Assembly (NCBI GenBank): GCA_946531975.1
Contig: CAMNAY010000011.1
Coordinates: 1-14,212, forward strand
Reading direction: 5' to 3'
Length of the DNA stretch: 14,212 nucleotides
DNA from: an uncultured Ruminococcus sp.
GTDB lineage: Bacteria > Bacillota > Clostridia > Oscillospirales > Ruminococcaceae
Shown here in pieces: positions 6,555 through 14,209 of this stretch. Under the pieces are notes generated by a model. That model was not told the origin of the DNA and ran no database searches. It worked only from the letters and a program-made list of their open reading frames with translations. Numbering within the stretch: the stretch's first letter is position 1; each line of letters opens with the position of its first letter. The translations under genes and the position numbers were made by a program.

Positions 6555-9500
6555 TTAGGCTGTTTTCTCAACATTTTCCTCAAAAATATGCAGAACATCC
6601 CGCATCAGATCGACTGCGAGTTCGCCCTTTTTCAGACGCACGGCGACGAAATACGGAGCGGTGCGGTCGTTGAAGGCAATCCGGTCATAATAAGCACGCA
6701 TCAGAGCGGAAAGCTGCCTGCTGTTGGGCGCGGTGACATAGAAGAACAGGGCGCCGCGCTTCTGGGAGATCTCAGCAATGCCGAGCCGTCCGGCAGTATT
6801 GCGCAGGAGTGCCGCGTCAATGAGGTTGACAAGGCTCTTGGGCGGATCTCCGAAGCGGTCGATCAGCTCGTCGATCATATCGGTCTTGTCCGCGGGTGTC
6901 TCCACGAGCGCGATGCGGCGGTAGATTTCCAGACGCGAGGTCATACTGGTAATATATTGCTCCGGAATATGCGCCTCGACCTGAATATCGACCGTGCAGG
7001 CAGGCGCCTTGACCGGCTCGCCCTTTTCCTCCGCGATTGCCTCATTCAGCATTTTGAGGTACATCTCATAACCGACCTGCTCCATTTGTCCGTGCTGCTG
7101 CCCGCCGAGGATGCTGCCCGCACCTCTGATTTCAAGGTCGCGCATGGCGATGCGGAAGCCGCTGCCGAACTGTGTGAATTCGCGCATGGCTGCAAGGCGC
7201 TTCTCCGCGACCTCGGTGAGCGAACGGTTTGGCTGATACGTGAAATATGCGTAGGCACGCCGGTTTGAGCGTCCGACACGCCCTCTGAGCTGGTAGAGCT
7301 GCGAGAGTCCGAAGCGATCCGCCTGCTCCAGAATCAGCGTGTTGACGTTCGGTACATCGACACCTGTTTCTATAATAGTAGTGCAGACGAGAATGTCGAT
7401 CTCGTGCTCGACCAGCCGCCGCCAGATCTCGCTGATCTCCAGCTCCGACATTTTTCCGTGCGCAAAGCCGATGCGCGCATCGGGGAGCATCTCCTGCAAT
7501 TTGCCCGCGCACTGCATAATGGTTTCGACCCGGTTATGAATATAGTATACCTGCCCGCCGCGCTTTAATTCGCGCTGAATTGCCTGCACGACCAGTCCGG
7601 CATTATATTCCAGCACGAAGCTTTGCACGGGATATCTGTCCTGCGGCGGCTCCTCGATGACGCTCATGTCGCGGATACCGGAAAGCGCCATATTGAGCGT
7701 GCGGGGAATCGGTGTGGCAGAGAGCGTCAGCATGTCAACGCCGTGGAAGGCTTCCTTGAAGCGCTCCTTGTGTGCAACGCCGAAGCGCTGCTCCTCGTCG
7801 ATGATCGCAAGTCCCAGCGCCGCAAACTTCACATCCTTGGAGAGCAGTCTGTGCGTGCCGATCAGCAGATCGACCGTGCCGTTTGCGGTCTTTTTGAGGA
7901 TCTCGGTCTGCTGCTTTTTCGTGCGGAATCTGGACAGCAGCTCGATATTCACCGGCACCGACTCGAATCTGCGCAGTGCCGTTTCATAGTGCTGATGCGC
8001 GAGAACGGTCGTCGGCGCGAGGATCACGCACTGCTTGCCTGAGAGGATGCATTTGAGCGCCGCACGGAAAGCGACCTCGGTCTTGCCGAAGCCGACGTCG
8101 CCGCAGAGCAGCCGGTCCATCGGGCGGTCACGCTCCATGTCGCGCTTGATCTCCTCGATGCTGCGGAGCTGGTCGTTTGTCTCGATATACGGGAAGCGCT
8201 CCTCGAAATCATGCTGCATTTCGTCATCGGGATCGAACGAAAAGCCCTTTGCCTTTTCGCGTGCGGCATAGAGCCGGATCAGCTCCGCCGCCATATCCTT
8301 GACCGCTTTTTTCACATGGGTGCGTGTTTTTTGCCATTCCTGCGAGCCGAGCTTGTTCAGCTTTACGGTCACATCGTCCTTGCCGCCGATATAGCGCGAG
8401 ACCAGATCAAGCTGTGTGACCGGCACATAAAGCTCATCGGTTCCGGCGTACTCGATCGTGATATAATCCTTGGTGATGCCCTCCATTTCCAGCTTGCGGA
8501 TGCCCTTGAAGCGACCGATGCCGTGCGCGGCGTGTACCACAAGATCACCCTCGGAGATCTCTGACAGCGCGCGGATCTCCTGACCTTTTTTGAATCTGCG
8601 CTTTTTGAGAACGGTGCTCTGCGCTTTGCTCTGCGCAATGCAGGCATACTGCACCGACGGGTATTCAAACCCGGCAGAAAGACCGCTGCGCATGAGCAGC
8701 ACCTCGCCGGGCTTCGCCTCCGAATCTTCATCGGCGAGCGCACAGGCGATCCCGCTGTTTTGCAGGTCCTGCATCAGAATCGGCAGGGTCTTTTCCGTAC
8801 CGCCGCAGACCATGACACGGTAGCCGCGCCTGCAAAGCTCCTGCACATCCTCCGTCAAAATGCGCGTACTGCCGCCCCACGGCGCGTTCTGTGTCGCTTC
8901 GACCGAAAGCATCTTCTGAAACTGAAAGACGTTCGTGCTGCTGAGAAAAGCGTTCATGCAGCAGAAGGGCTTTTCCTTTGCCCGCAGCAGCACTGCATTC
9001 GCATCGAGGTAATATTCCGCGAGTCTGCGGCAGATATTCCCCTCCTCCAGCATCATTTTGACTTCTTCCTGATACCGTGCGGTCAGTCCCTGCCATGCAT
9101 CCAGCAGGCTGCCGGTCTCCAGCAGCGCGATGCTGCCGGTGCAGTAGTCGAACACAGTCGCGGGCGTTTCCCCGCCGTAGAGCAGCGGGAAATAGAGGTC
9201 GATATCGGGCAGGGACAGCCCCGATTCCAGCTTTGCCGCATCGGAGGTAAATTTCTCCTTCAGTTTCTCGGCATGCTTGCCGCGCAGGGTTTTCGCGAGC
9301 GCTCTCAGGTCATCGGCGAGCTTTGCGGCATCGGGCAGCGCCTCGACTGCCGGCGCGATCAGCACGTTATCGAGCGTTTCCGTGCGGCGCTGTGTCTCCG
9401 GCTCAAACCACGCCATGCTGTCGATCTCATCGCCCCAGAACTCAATGCGCACAGGCAGCGGGTTCTGCGACGAAAAAATGTCGAATATTGCACCGCGCAC

Positions 9501-10019
9501 GGAAAATTGTCCCGGCGCATCGACCTGATCGGTGCGGACATAGCCCAGCGCGGCAAGCTGCGCCGTCAGTGCCTTCTGATCGACCGTGCTGCCGTGCTCG
9601 ATGCGGAGCGTCCGCTGCACCAGCACTGCCTTCGGGAGCGTATACTGCATCGCCGCCTCGGCAGAGACCGCCAGCACGCGGCACTCCCCTCTGCACAGCG
9701 CAGAGAGCGCCGTAATCCGCATCTGCTCATATTCGCGGGAGATGCCGGCGGCTGCAAGAAAATTCAGCTCCTTCGCGGGATAAGGATACGCGATCCGTGC
9801 CCCCGCCATGAAATTGATATCCTCGCAAAGCTGCCGCACCGCCGATTCATCCGCCATAACAGCGGTGACCGGTGCGTCCTGCGACAGCGCGAGCAAAAGC
9901 TGTGCCTTATGCACCTGCGAAGTACCGGTCAGCGAGACCGGACTGATCTGCTTCTGCATGCAGCGCCGCAGTTCTTTCAGCGCGGGGATCCGCTCAGCGG
10001 CATCCGTAAAAAAACGCAT
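6555..10019 (-). CDS. mfd: Transcription-repair coupling factor
   Basis: Mfd removes RNA polymerase stalled at DNA lesions and recruits UvrA. The protein has 1154 residues, full length for the family. The N-terminal UvrB-like region (about 1-350) includes the RGAIFDIF block (175-182). A CarD/RID polymerase-interaction domain lies at about 475-545 (GDLVVHAAHGIGRFKG at 491-506). The SF2 translocase has Walker A GDVGFGKTE (640-648), LAPTTVLA (667-674), DEEQ (741-744), SATPIPRTL (767-775), TIIETGVDVPN (881-891) and QLYQLRGRVGRS (907-918). GAGSILGGQQHGQMEQVGYEMY lies at 966-987, and the C-terminal D7 domain at about 1005-1145. No frameshift or missing motif is seen. GGAGG precedes the ATG by 5 bases. 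In many Firmicutes mfd follows pth directly; here an LRR lipoprotein gene lies between them. Confidence 0.98.
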   Translation of the reverse strand: MRFFTDAAERIPALKELRRCMQKQISPVSLTGTSQVHKAQLLLALSQDAPVTAVMADESAVRQLCEDINFMAGARIAYPYPAKELNFLAAAGISREYEQMRITALSALCRGECRVLAVSAEAAMQYTLPKAVLVQRTLRIEHGSTVDQKALTAQLAALGYVRTDQVDAPGQFSVRGAIFDIFSSQNPLPVRIEFWGDEIDSMAWFEPETQRRTETLDNVLIAPAVEALPDAAKLADDLRALAKTLRGKHAEKLKEKFTSDAAKLESGLSLPDIDLYFPLLYGGETPATVFDYCTGSIALLETGSLLDAWQGLTARYQEEVKMMLEEGNICRRLAEYYLDANAVLLRAKEKPFCCMNAFLSSTNVFQFQKMLSVEATQNAPWGGSTRILTEDVQELCRRGYRVMVCGGTEKTLPILMQDLQNSGIACALADEDSEAKPGEVLLMRSGLSAGFEYPSVQYACIAQSKAQSTVLKKRRFKKGQEIRALSEISEGDLVVHAAHGIGRFKGIRKLEMEGITKDYITIEYAGTDELYVPVTQLDLVSRYIGGKDDVTVKLNKLGSQEWQKTRTHVKKAVKDMAAELIRLYAAREKAKGFSFDPDDEMQHDFEERFPYIETNDQLRSIEEIKRDMERDRPMDRLLCGDVGFGKTEVAFRAALKCILSGKQCVILAPTTVLAHQHYETALRRFESVPVNIELLSRFRTKKQQTEILKKTANGTVDLLIGTHRLLSKDVKFAALGLAIIDEEQRFGVAHKERFKEAFHGVDMLTLSATPIPRTLNMALSGIRDMSVIEEPPQDRYPVQSFVLEYNAGLVVQAIQRELKRGGQVYYIHNRVETIMQCAGKLQEMLPDARIGFAHGKMSELEISEIWRRLVEHEIDILVCTTIIETGVDVPNVNTLILEQADRFGLSQLYQLRGRVGRSNRRAYAYFTYQPNRSLTEVAEKRLAAMREFTQFGSGFRIAMRDLEIRGAGSILGGQQHGQMEQVGYEMYLKMLNEAIAEEKGEPVKAPACTVDIQVEAHIPEQYITSMTSRLEIYRRIALVETPADKTDMIDELIDRFGDPPKSLVNLIDAALLRNTAGRLGIAEISQKRGALFFYVTAPNSRQLSALMRAYYDRIAFNDRTAPYFVAVRLKKGELAVDLMRDVLHIFEENVEKTA

Positions 10020-10067
10020 AGTAACCTCCAGTTTCTGTAAACGCCGGTTTCAGCGAAAAGCACTCAG

Positions 10068-10093
10068 AGGGGACATTCCGAAGAATGCCCCCT
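10068..10093 (-). terminator. UUCG-loop hairpin between the LRR lipoprotein gene and mfd
   Basis: On the minus strand AGGGGGCATTC pairs with GAATGTCCCCT (11 pairs, one of them G-U) around a C(UUCG)G tetraloop, an extra-stable loop. What follows is TCTGAGTGCTTTTC, only a weak T-run, so termination is probably partial and mfd may be read through. A run of six A's precedes the hairpin, so it could serve better on the opposite strand, where no gene is seen. Confidence 0.5.
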
Positions 10094-10114
10094 TGTGCAG
10101 TGTTTTTTGATTCA

Positions 10115-11224
10115 TCAGCCGGTCACATCGGCGCCGGTTGTCTCAGCCGGTGCAGTAGTTGTCTCCGGCGGAAGGGTCTCGTCCTCCTTCACTGCCGTAT
10201 CCGAGCTGAACCGGTAGCCGTACTTCTTTGCATACTGCTCTGCGGTACTGCCTGCTTCCGCACGGATTGTACCGTTATAGCGGTACTCATTTTCCACATT
10301 CCGGTTGCTGATCGTAGACGGTTCCCCGTTGATCTCGCATTCCGGATTGCCGATCGAAACCGTTGCGAGGGACGGGCAGGAGCAGAATGCGCATTTTCCG
10401 ATCTTCTTCACCGATGCGGGAACTGTCACGCTTTTCAGCTCCTGACAGTCATAGAAGGCATAGTCACAGATTGAGACCACATAGTCCGGAATCTTAATAT
10501 GCCCCGTGCAGCGGTGTCCGGCATCATAGAGCATGCCGTTGAAGATGACCAGATCACGGTGAAACAGCAGATTATCATACCACGGCGTCTGCGCAAAAGC
10601 GCTGTCTCCGATCGAACCGATGCCGGTCGGCACCGCGAACTCCTGAAGATTCCGGCACATGGAAAATGCCCGCGCACCGATTGCCGTGACACTCTCCGGC
10701 ATCTCGACCGTCCGGAGATTCTTGCAGCCGTAGAAGGCGTAATCCCCGATCGACGTCAGCGTATCGGGAAGGACGACCTTGTTGAGCGTATAGCAGCTGT
10801 AAAACGCGCCGGATTCATCCAGCGAAAACCGAAGTCCCTCGTCCGTTCCGGAGACCGATGCGATGCGGGAAACCGGCTTGCCCTCCAGCTCCTTCGGAAC
10901 GGTCAGGAGATCCGCTGAGAAATCAGCGGTATGTCCGGTGATCTCTGCATGCCGCTCATACAGCGCATATTTGATACCGTCATCCGTAACGCCGTCCGAA
11001 AGCTTTTTTGTGTCGTCCGCATAAGGGTCTGCGGCAGGCTCCCGCACCTCCTGTGTCAGGTACATGCCGTCTTCATATTTCGGTTCTCCGAATTCGCCCT
11101 GCGCGGCAGGCTCAATGCCGACCCAGACATGCTCCGAATCGCCGCAGCCGGTCAGCCAGCAGCATACGCAGAGACACGCAGCCGCAAATGCCGCTGAACG
11201 GCGATGAAATCCATGCAGGCTCAT
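10115..11224 (-). CDS. BspA-type leucine-rich-repeat lipoprotein
   Basis: This protein has 369 residues. The N-terminus is a lipoprotein signal with an arginine-containing start, a Cys-rich hydrophobic core and lipobox LTGC (24-27; Cys27). A poorly conserved region follows to about residue 110. LRR_5/BspA repeats then occupy about 145-300: units of the form VVLPDTLTSIGDYAFYGCKNL (150-170), VEMPESVTAIGARAFSMCRNL, IKIPDYVVSICDYAFYDCQEL and VTVPASVKKIGKCAFCSCPSL. The C-terminus is a Thr/Pro/Glu-rich tail (PPETTTAPAETT), as in the other exported proteins here. BspA-type proteins act at the surface in adhesion or ligand binding; the partner is unknown. The ATG overlaps the pth stop (ATGA), and AGGAGG sits 7 bases upstream inside pth, so the two are translationally coupled. 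Confidence 0.93.
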   Translation of the reverse strand: MSLHGFHRRSAAFAAACLCVCCWLTGCGDSEHVWVGIEPAAQGEFGEPKYEDGMYLTQEVREPAADPYADDTKKLSDGVTDDGIKYALYERHAEITGHTADFSADLLTVPKELEGKPVSRIASVSGTDEGLRFSLDESGAFYSCYTLNKVVLPDTLTSIGDYAFYGCKNLRTVEMPESVTAIGARAFSMCRNLQEFAVPTGIGSIGDSAFAQTPWYDNLLFHRDLVIFNGMLYDAGHRCTGHIKIPDYVVSICDYAFYDCQELKSVTVPASVKKIGKCAFCSCPSLATVSIGNPECEINGEPSTISNRNVENEYRYNGTIRAEAGSTAEQYAKKYGYRFSSDTAVKEDETLPPETTTAPAETTGADVTG

Positions 11225-11907
11225 GCTTGCGCCTCCTCTTTCTCCGCGGACTGTTTCTCCGCAGGCTTCTGCTTTTGTTTCCCGGTATTAAAGCGGTTCA
11301 TAGCGAGGTCGGTCTTTCCGCTGAGCATCAGCGGGATCGCTTCACCGATCTTCTTCGCGGTCTCCTGAAGTGCAGCACGTTCATCGGCAGTAAAAGCGGA
11401 AAGCACCCAGTCTGCGAGATCATAGTCCGGATGCGGCTTCTGTCCGATGCCGACGCGGATGCGCGGGAACTGATCGGAGCCGGAGAGATAGATGATGTTC
11501 TTGAGTCCGTTATGTCCGCCGTCGCTGCCCTTTTTGCGGATGCGCATTTCACCCGCTGCGAAATTGATGTCATCGCAAATGACGATCACATGCTCAGGCG
11601 GGATCTGATAAAACCGCATTGCTTCCGTCACAGCCTGCCCGCTGAGGTTCATGTAGGTATCCGGCTTCATGAGCAGGCAGCAGGTTTCTCCGCACATTGC
11701 CATTGCGGTATTGGACTTGAAGCGGTGCTTGCCGAATTTCGCGCCGCACTGCTCCGCAAAGGCGTCGATCAGCAGGAATCCGGTATTGTGGCGGGTATTC
11801 TGATATTTGTCGCCGGGGTTGCCGAGTCCGGCGATGATCCATTCAGGCGGTCCGGAAACCGCCGGTTCTTTGGATTCAATCTGCTTGAACAGGTCAAAAA
11901 TGCTCAA
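11221..11907 (-). CDS. pth: Peptidyl-tRNA hydrolase, TTG start
   Basis: Pth cleaves peptidyl-tRNA released early from ribosomes, recycling tRNA. The protein has 228 residues, longer than the usual 185-195. The catalytic set is visible: GLGNPG (27-32; Asn30), NTRHNTGF (37-44; catalytic His40), KPDTYMNLSG (81-90; Asn87), CDDIN (111-115; Asp112) and GGHNGLKNI (130-138; Asn133). The start is TTG at 11907-11905, with GGGAGG 5 bases upstream. No internal Met exists before GLGNPG, so about 20 extra N-terminal residues seem real. A Lys/Glu/Gln-rich tail (209-228) also exceeds the normal end. The last codons double as the ribosome site of the LRR lipoprotein gene. The PHP gene ends 16 bases upstream. 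Confidence 0.96.
   Translation of the reverse strand: MSIFDLFKQIESKEPAVSGPPEWIIAGLGNPGDKYQNTRHNTGFLLIDAFAEQCGAKFGKHRFKSNTAMAMCGETCCLLMKPDTYMNLSGQAVTEAMRFYQIPPEHVIVICDDINFAAGEMRIRKKGSDGGHNGLKNIIYLSGSDQFPRIRVGIGQKPHPDYDLADWVLSAFTADERAALQETAKKIGEAIPLMLSGKTDLAMNRFNTGKQKQKPAEKQSAEKEEAQA
11232..11237 (-). promoter_or_regulatory. Ribosome site of the LRR gene inside the pth tail
   Basis: AGGAGG lies 7 bases before the overlapping ATGA. These bases also encode the Glu-Glu of the pth C-terminal KEEAQA. Confidence 0.75.
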
Positions 11908-11912
11908 AACTG

Positions 11913-11918
11913 CCTCCC
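11913..11918 (-). promoter_or_regulatory. Ribosome site deciding the TTG start of pth
   Basis: GGGAGG is 5 bases before TTG at 11907. No ATG or GTG in frame is available between it and the conserved GLGNPG block. Confidence 0.75.
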
Positions 11919-11923
11919 TTTTG

Positions 11924-12754
11924 TCACAGCGGAACGAGAATGGGGCGATGCTTCCGGAAATAGGTCAGCTCCGTGAAGCCGGCATCCCGTGCAAGCTGCT
12001 CCAGCACATCCATCCGGTATCCGAGATATTTCGTAGCGTGGGCATCGGTGCTGAGCGTGAGATAGGTTCCGCCGAGCGCCCGATAGCGCCGGATCAGCGA
12101 CACATCCGGATCCGTAAACGGGATCTCCGCCTTGAGGTTCGAGCCGTTCAGCTCGACCGCTTTGCCCTTTCCGATGACCGTGCGGAAGATCTCGTCAATC
12201 ACCGGCAGATGCGGCGTGAGATCATAGTCAGCGCGGTTCGGAAGGTAGCGCAGCCCATAGGTCAGATGTGCGAGAATATCGTAACAGTCGGTTTGCGCGA
12301 GCCGCAGCACTTCATCGAAATATGCCGTAATCAGCGCGGGAATATCCTCTTTCTCATAATCGAGAAAGTAGAAATCGGGGCGGCCGGGCAGCTCGTGCAC
12401 CGAACCGATCACCAGATCCAGACGCGGATCCTGATACAGCATCGCAGACAGTGCGGGATCCTGCGGGATCTGTCCGACTTCCACGCCGCAGAGCAGCGTC
12501 AGCGGCGCACAGTCCGCCTGTGCCGCAGCAGCCTCGGCAGCAGAGCCCCTGAACACAGCCTCGCCGTCATAGACAAACTCCTCGGTTTCCTGCGCATGAT
12601 AATATGCAGCCGGATAATACCGGTTGATCTCCACATGATCCGTCACCGCCATATAGCGCAGTCCGAGCCGCTTTGCCGCAGCAACCCGTTCCGCAACGGT
12701 GTCCGGCTCCGCATCCGGCGAATGCCGCGTGTGCGTATGCAGATCCATAATCAT
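11924..12754 (-). CDS. PHP-domain histidinol-phosphatase-family phosphoesterase
   Basis: This protein has 276 residues from the ATG at 12754, chosen because AGGAGG lies 8 bases upstream. Longer readings start inside or before the promoter. PHP motifs are clear: MDLHTHTRHS (3-12; His6, His8), VTDH (37-40; Asp39, His40), CGVEVG (89-94; Glu92), IGSVHEL (116-122; His120), ILAHL (160-164; His163) and STDAH (235-239; Asp237, His239). This is the HisJ/HisK pattern, which suggests histidinol-phosphate to histidinol in histidine synthesis. No other his gene is near, and the family includes other phosphatases, so the substrate is uncertain. It is the first gene of the pth-LRR-(mfd) unit and is distinct from the YcdX-type PHP protein elsewhere in the window. 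Confidence 0.93.
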   Translation of the reverse strand: MIMDLHTHTRHSPDAEPDTVAERVAAAKRLGLRYMAVTDHVEINRYYPAAYYHAQETEEFVYDGEAVFRGSAAEAAAAQADCAPLTLLCGVEVGQIPQDPALSAMLYQDPRLDLVIGSVHELPGRPDFYFLDYEKEDIPALITAYFDEVLRLAQTDCYDILAHLTYGLRYLPNRADYDLTPHLPVIDEIFRTVIGKGKAVELNGSNLKAEIPFTDPDVSLIRRYRALGGTYLTLSTDAHATKYLGYRMDVLEQLARDAGFTELTYFRKHRPILVPL

Positions 12755-12791
12755 TCTCCGCACCTCCTGTCTTTCTTCACATACAAAGATC

Positions 12792-12820
12792 ATTATACCA
12801 TAGAACCGAAAAAAAATCAA
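12792..12820 (-). promoter_or_regulatory. Promoter of the PHP-pth-LRR unit, extended -10
   Basis: TTGATT (12820-12815), a 17-base spacer beginning with a run of T, and perfect TATAAT (12797-12792) preceded by TGG. The start point near 12785 gives a leader of about 30 bases. It lies just downstream of the flavin-reductase terminator. Confidence 0.85.
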
Positions 12821-12830
12821 TGCCGGAAAC

Positions 12831-12863
12831 AAAAAAAGAGAGAGCCGCAGCACTGCGGCTCCC
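12831..12863 (-). terminator. Intrinsic terminator after the flavin-reductase gene
   Basis: GAGCCGCA (12861-12854) pairs with TGCGGCTC (12849-12842) over a 4-base loop, followed by TCT and C, then seven T's (12837-12831). The stem starts about 10 bases past the stop codon. It is among the clearest terminators in the window. Confidence 0.93.
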
Positions 12864-12870
12864 GTTTGGT

Positions 12871-13371
12871 TCAGATATAGGCAGCGATGATCTCACCGAT
12901 GTACATTCTGTGCGCGTCGTTGTCTGCATAGAACTGTGCCGCGACATCCGCCGGCATGTCTGCAATGTCCAGATCGGCAGCAAAGCGCTTTTTGCAGACC
13001 AGCGTGAGCTTTGCTTCCTCAAAGCTGACGCCGCCCTCCAGAACCTCCGGATGCAGTCCGGTCTCCGCGAGCTTGTCGCAGTCTCTGCCGGAATGCGAAC
13101 CCGCAAAGCCAAGTGCCTTGCGCTGCTCCTGTCCGAAGAAGCTCAGTGTAAAGGTATCCTGCGACTCCATGAACCCGAAGGTGTGGCGCGAATGCCGCAC
13201 ATAACAGGTGACGCTGGGTTTATTCCAGAGAATGCCCATCTGCCCCCACGAGCAGGTCATGAAATTGAAGCCCTGCTCCTGTGTGCCTGCCGTCAGCAGA
13301 AACCAGTCCTTGCCGATCAGTTCAAACGGATTTTCCGCCAGAGCTTCCGGATTGATTTTGATTTTTGCCAT
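12871..13371 (-). CDS. Flavin reductase-family (FMN-binding split-barrel) protein
   Basis: This protein has 166 residues, normal for the flavin reductase-like family. These bind FMN in a split-barrel dimer and reduce flavins or serve as flavoprotein partners. Visible family features are NFMTCSWG (36-43), SVTCYVRHSRHTFGFM (53-68, phosphate/flavin contact), FTLSFFG (74-80) and HRMYIGEI (154-161). No signal peptide is seen, so it is cytoplasmic. AGGAGG lies 8 bases before the ATG. It starts 38 bases after spo0A with no terminator between, so it may be on the spo0A transcript. Its substrate and any link to sporulation are unknown; adjacency may be incidental. Confidence 0.92.
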   Translation of the reverse strand: MAKIKINPEALAENPFELIGKDWFLLTAGTQEQGFNFMTCSWGQMGILWNKPSVTCYVRHSRHTFGFMESQDTFTLSFFGQEQRKALGFAGSHSGRDCDKLAETGLHPEVLEGGVSFEEAKLTLVCKKRFAADLDIADMPADVAAQFYADNDAHRMYIGEIIAAYI

Positions 13372-13409
13372 ACTATAATCCTCCTATTTCTGTTGCGGCA
13401 GCCAGAAAC

Positions 13410-14171
13410 TCAGTGACCGTCTCTGTTTTGCAGCCGCAGCTTATCCGTAATCAGTGCGATGAATTCTGAATTGGTCGGCTTGCCCTTGCAGGTATTGACG
13501 GTATAGCCGAAAAACGCATTCAGCGTATCCAGATTCCCCCTGTCCCACGCGATCTCAATCGCATGGCGGATCGCACGCTCGACCCGCGAAGGCGTTGTGC
13601 TGTACTGTGAAGCGACCTGCGGGTAAAGCTGTTTTGTCACGCTGTCGAGCAGTGCCGGATCGTGATAGGCACTGACGATTGCGCTGCGCAGATAATGATA
13701 ACCCTTGATATGCGCCGGAACGCCGAGCTGATGGATGATATCTGTGATCGTAATGGCGAGGTCCTGTCCGGCGCGGCTGGTAAAGGCGCCGAGCGGCTGC
13801 TTGTTCGTCAGCAGAGAGATCCGCTCACCCAGGACATTGAGATCAAACGGCTTGAGCATGAAATAGGCAGCGCCGTTCTGCATGACCTGCTGCTCGACGA
13901 AGCTGTTGTCGTAGGACGAGGTCACGATAAACGCCGGACGCTTGCCGCCGTTTGCGCCTGCCTGCTTCATCAGCTCGATCGCGTCCATATGCGGCAGGAT
14001 CGCATCGACCACCACGACATCGGGTGTATCATTCTTTATGGATTCGAGAACGGTATTTCCGTTCTTCGGTCTTGTATAGGCATACATGCCCTGTGCGCGA
14101 AGGACACTGGCGCAGGATACACCGTACTCCGCCGTGTCATCGCCGATCAGAACCTTGACTTGCTTTTGCAT
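13410..14171 (-). CDS. spo0A: Sporulation master regulator Spo0A
   Basis: Spo0A is the phosphorelay-driven response regulator that switches on sporulation genes by binding 0A boxes. The protein has 253 residues from the ATG at 14171, chosen because AGGAGG lies 7 bases upstream. The receiver domain has the acidic pair Asp11-Asp12 (IGDD), the phosphoacceptor Asp56 (VVVDAILP), Thr84 (FIVTSS) and Lys107 (MLKPFD). The C-terminal effector domain (about 140-247) is strongly conserved: VPAHIKGYHYLRSAI (151-165), the recognition helix STTPSRVERAIRHAIEIAW (191-209), FFGYTVN (220-226) and KPTNSEFIALITDKLRL (231-247). Nothing is truncated. Full conservation suggests that the organism, or its recent ancestor, can sporulate. 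No sporulation gene such as spoIVB is within view upstream, because the window ends there. Confidence 0.98.
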   Translation of the reverse strand: MQKQVKVLIGDDTAEYGVSCASVLRAQGMYAYTRPKNGNTVLESIKNDTPDVVVVDAILPHMDAIELMKQAGANGGKRPAFIVTSSYDNSFVEQQVMQNGAAYFMLKPFDLNVLGERISLLTNKQPLGAFTSRAGQDLAITITDIIHQLGVPAHIKGYHYLRSAIVSAYHDPALLDSVTKQLYPQVASQYSTTPSRVERAIRHAIEIAWDRGNLDTLNAFFGYTVNTCKGKPTNSEFIALITDKLRLQNRDGH

Positions 14172-14200
14172 GGTTCTACCTCCTTTTGCTTTATGTTTCC

Positions 14201-14209
14201 ATTTTATCA
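14201..14209 (-). promoter_or_regulatory. Possible extended -10 upstream of spo0A
   Basis: TAAAAT preceded by TGA on the minus strand, about 30 bases before the ATG. The -35 would lie beyond the window edge, so it cannot be judged fully. Confidence 0.35.

Noticed and set aside
8760..10040. Plus-strand open frame of 426 codons opposite mfd
   Set aside because: Long antisense frames are expected in coding DNA with GC-rich third positions. The product is Arg/His/Cys-rich low-quality sequence, and mfd is complete and conserved through this region.
12755..12853. 33-residue N-terminal extension of the histidinol-phosphatase-type gene
   Set aside because: It would begin inside the upstream terminator and before the promoter at 12792-12820. 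The ATG at 12754 has an AGGAGG at ideal spacing and is two residues before the PHP core.
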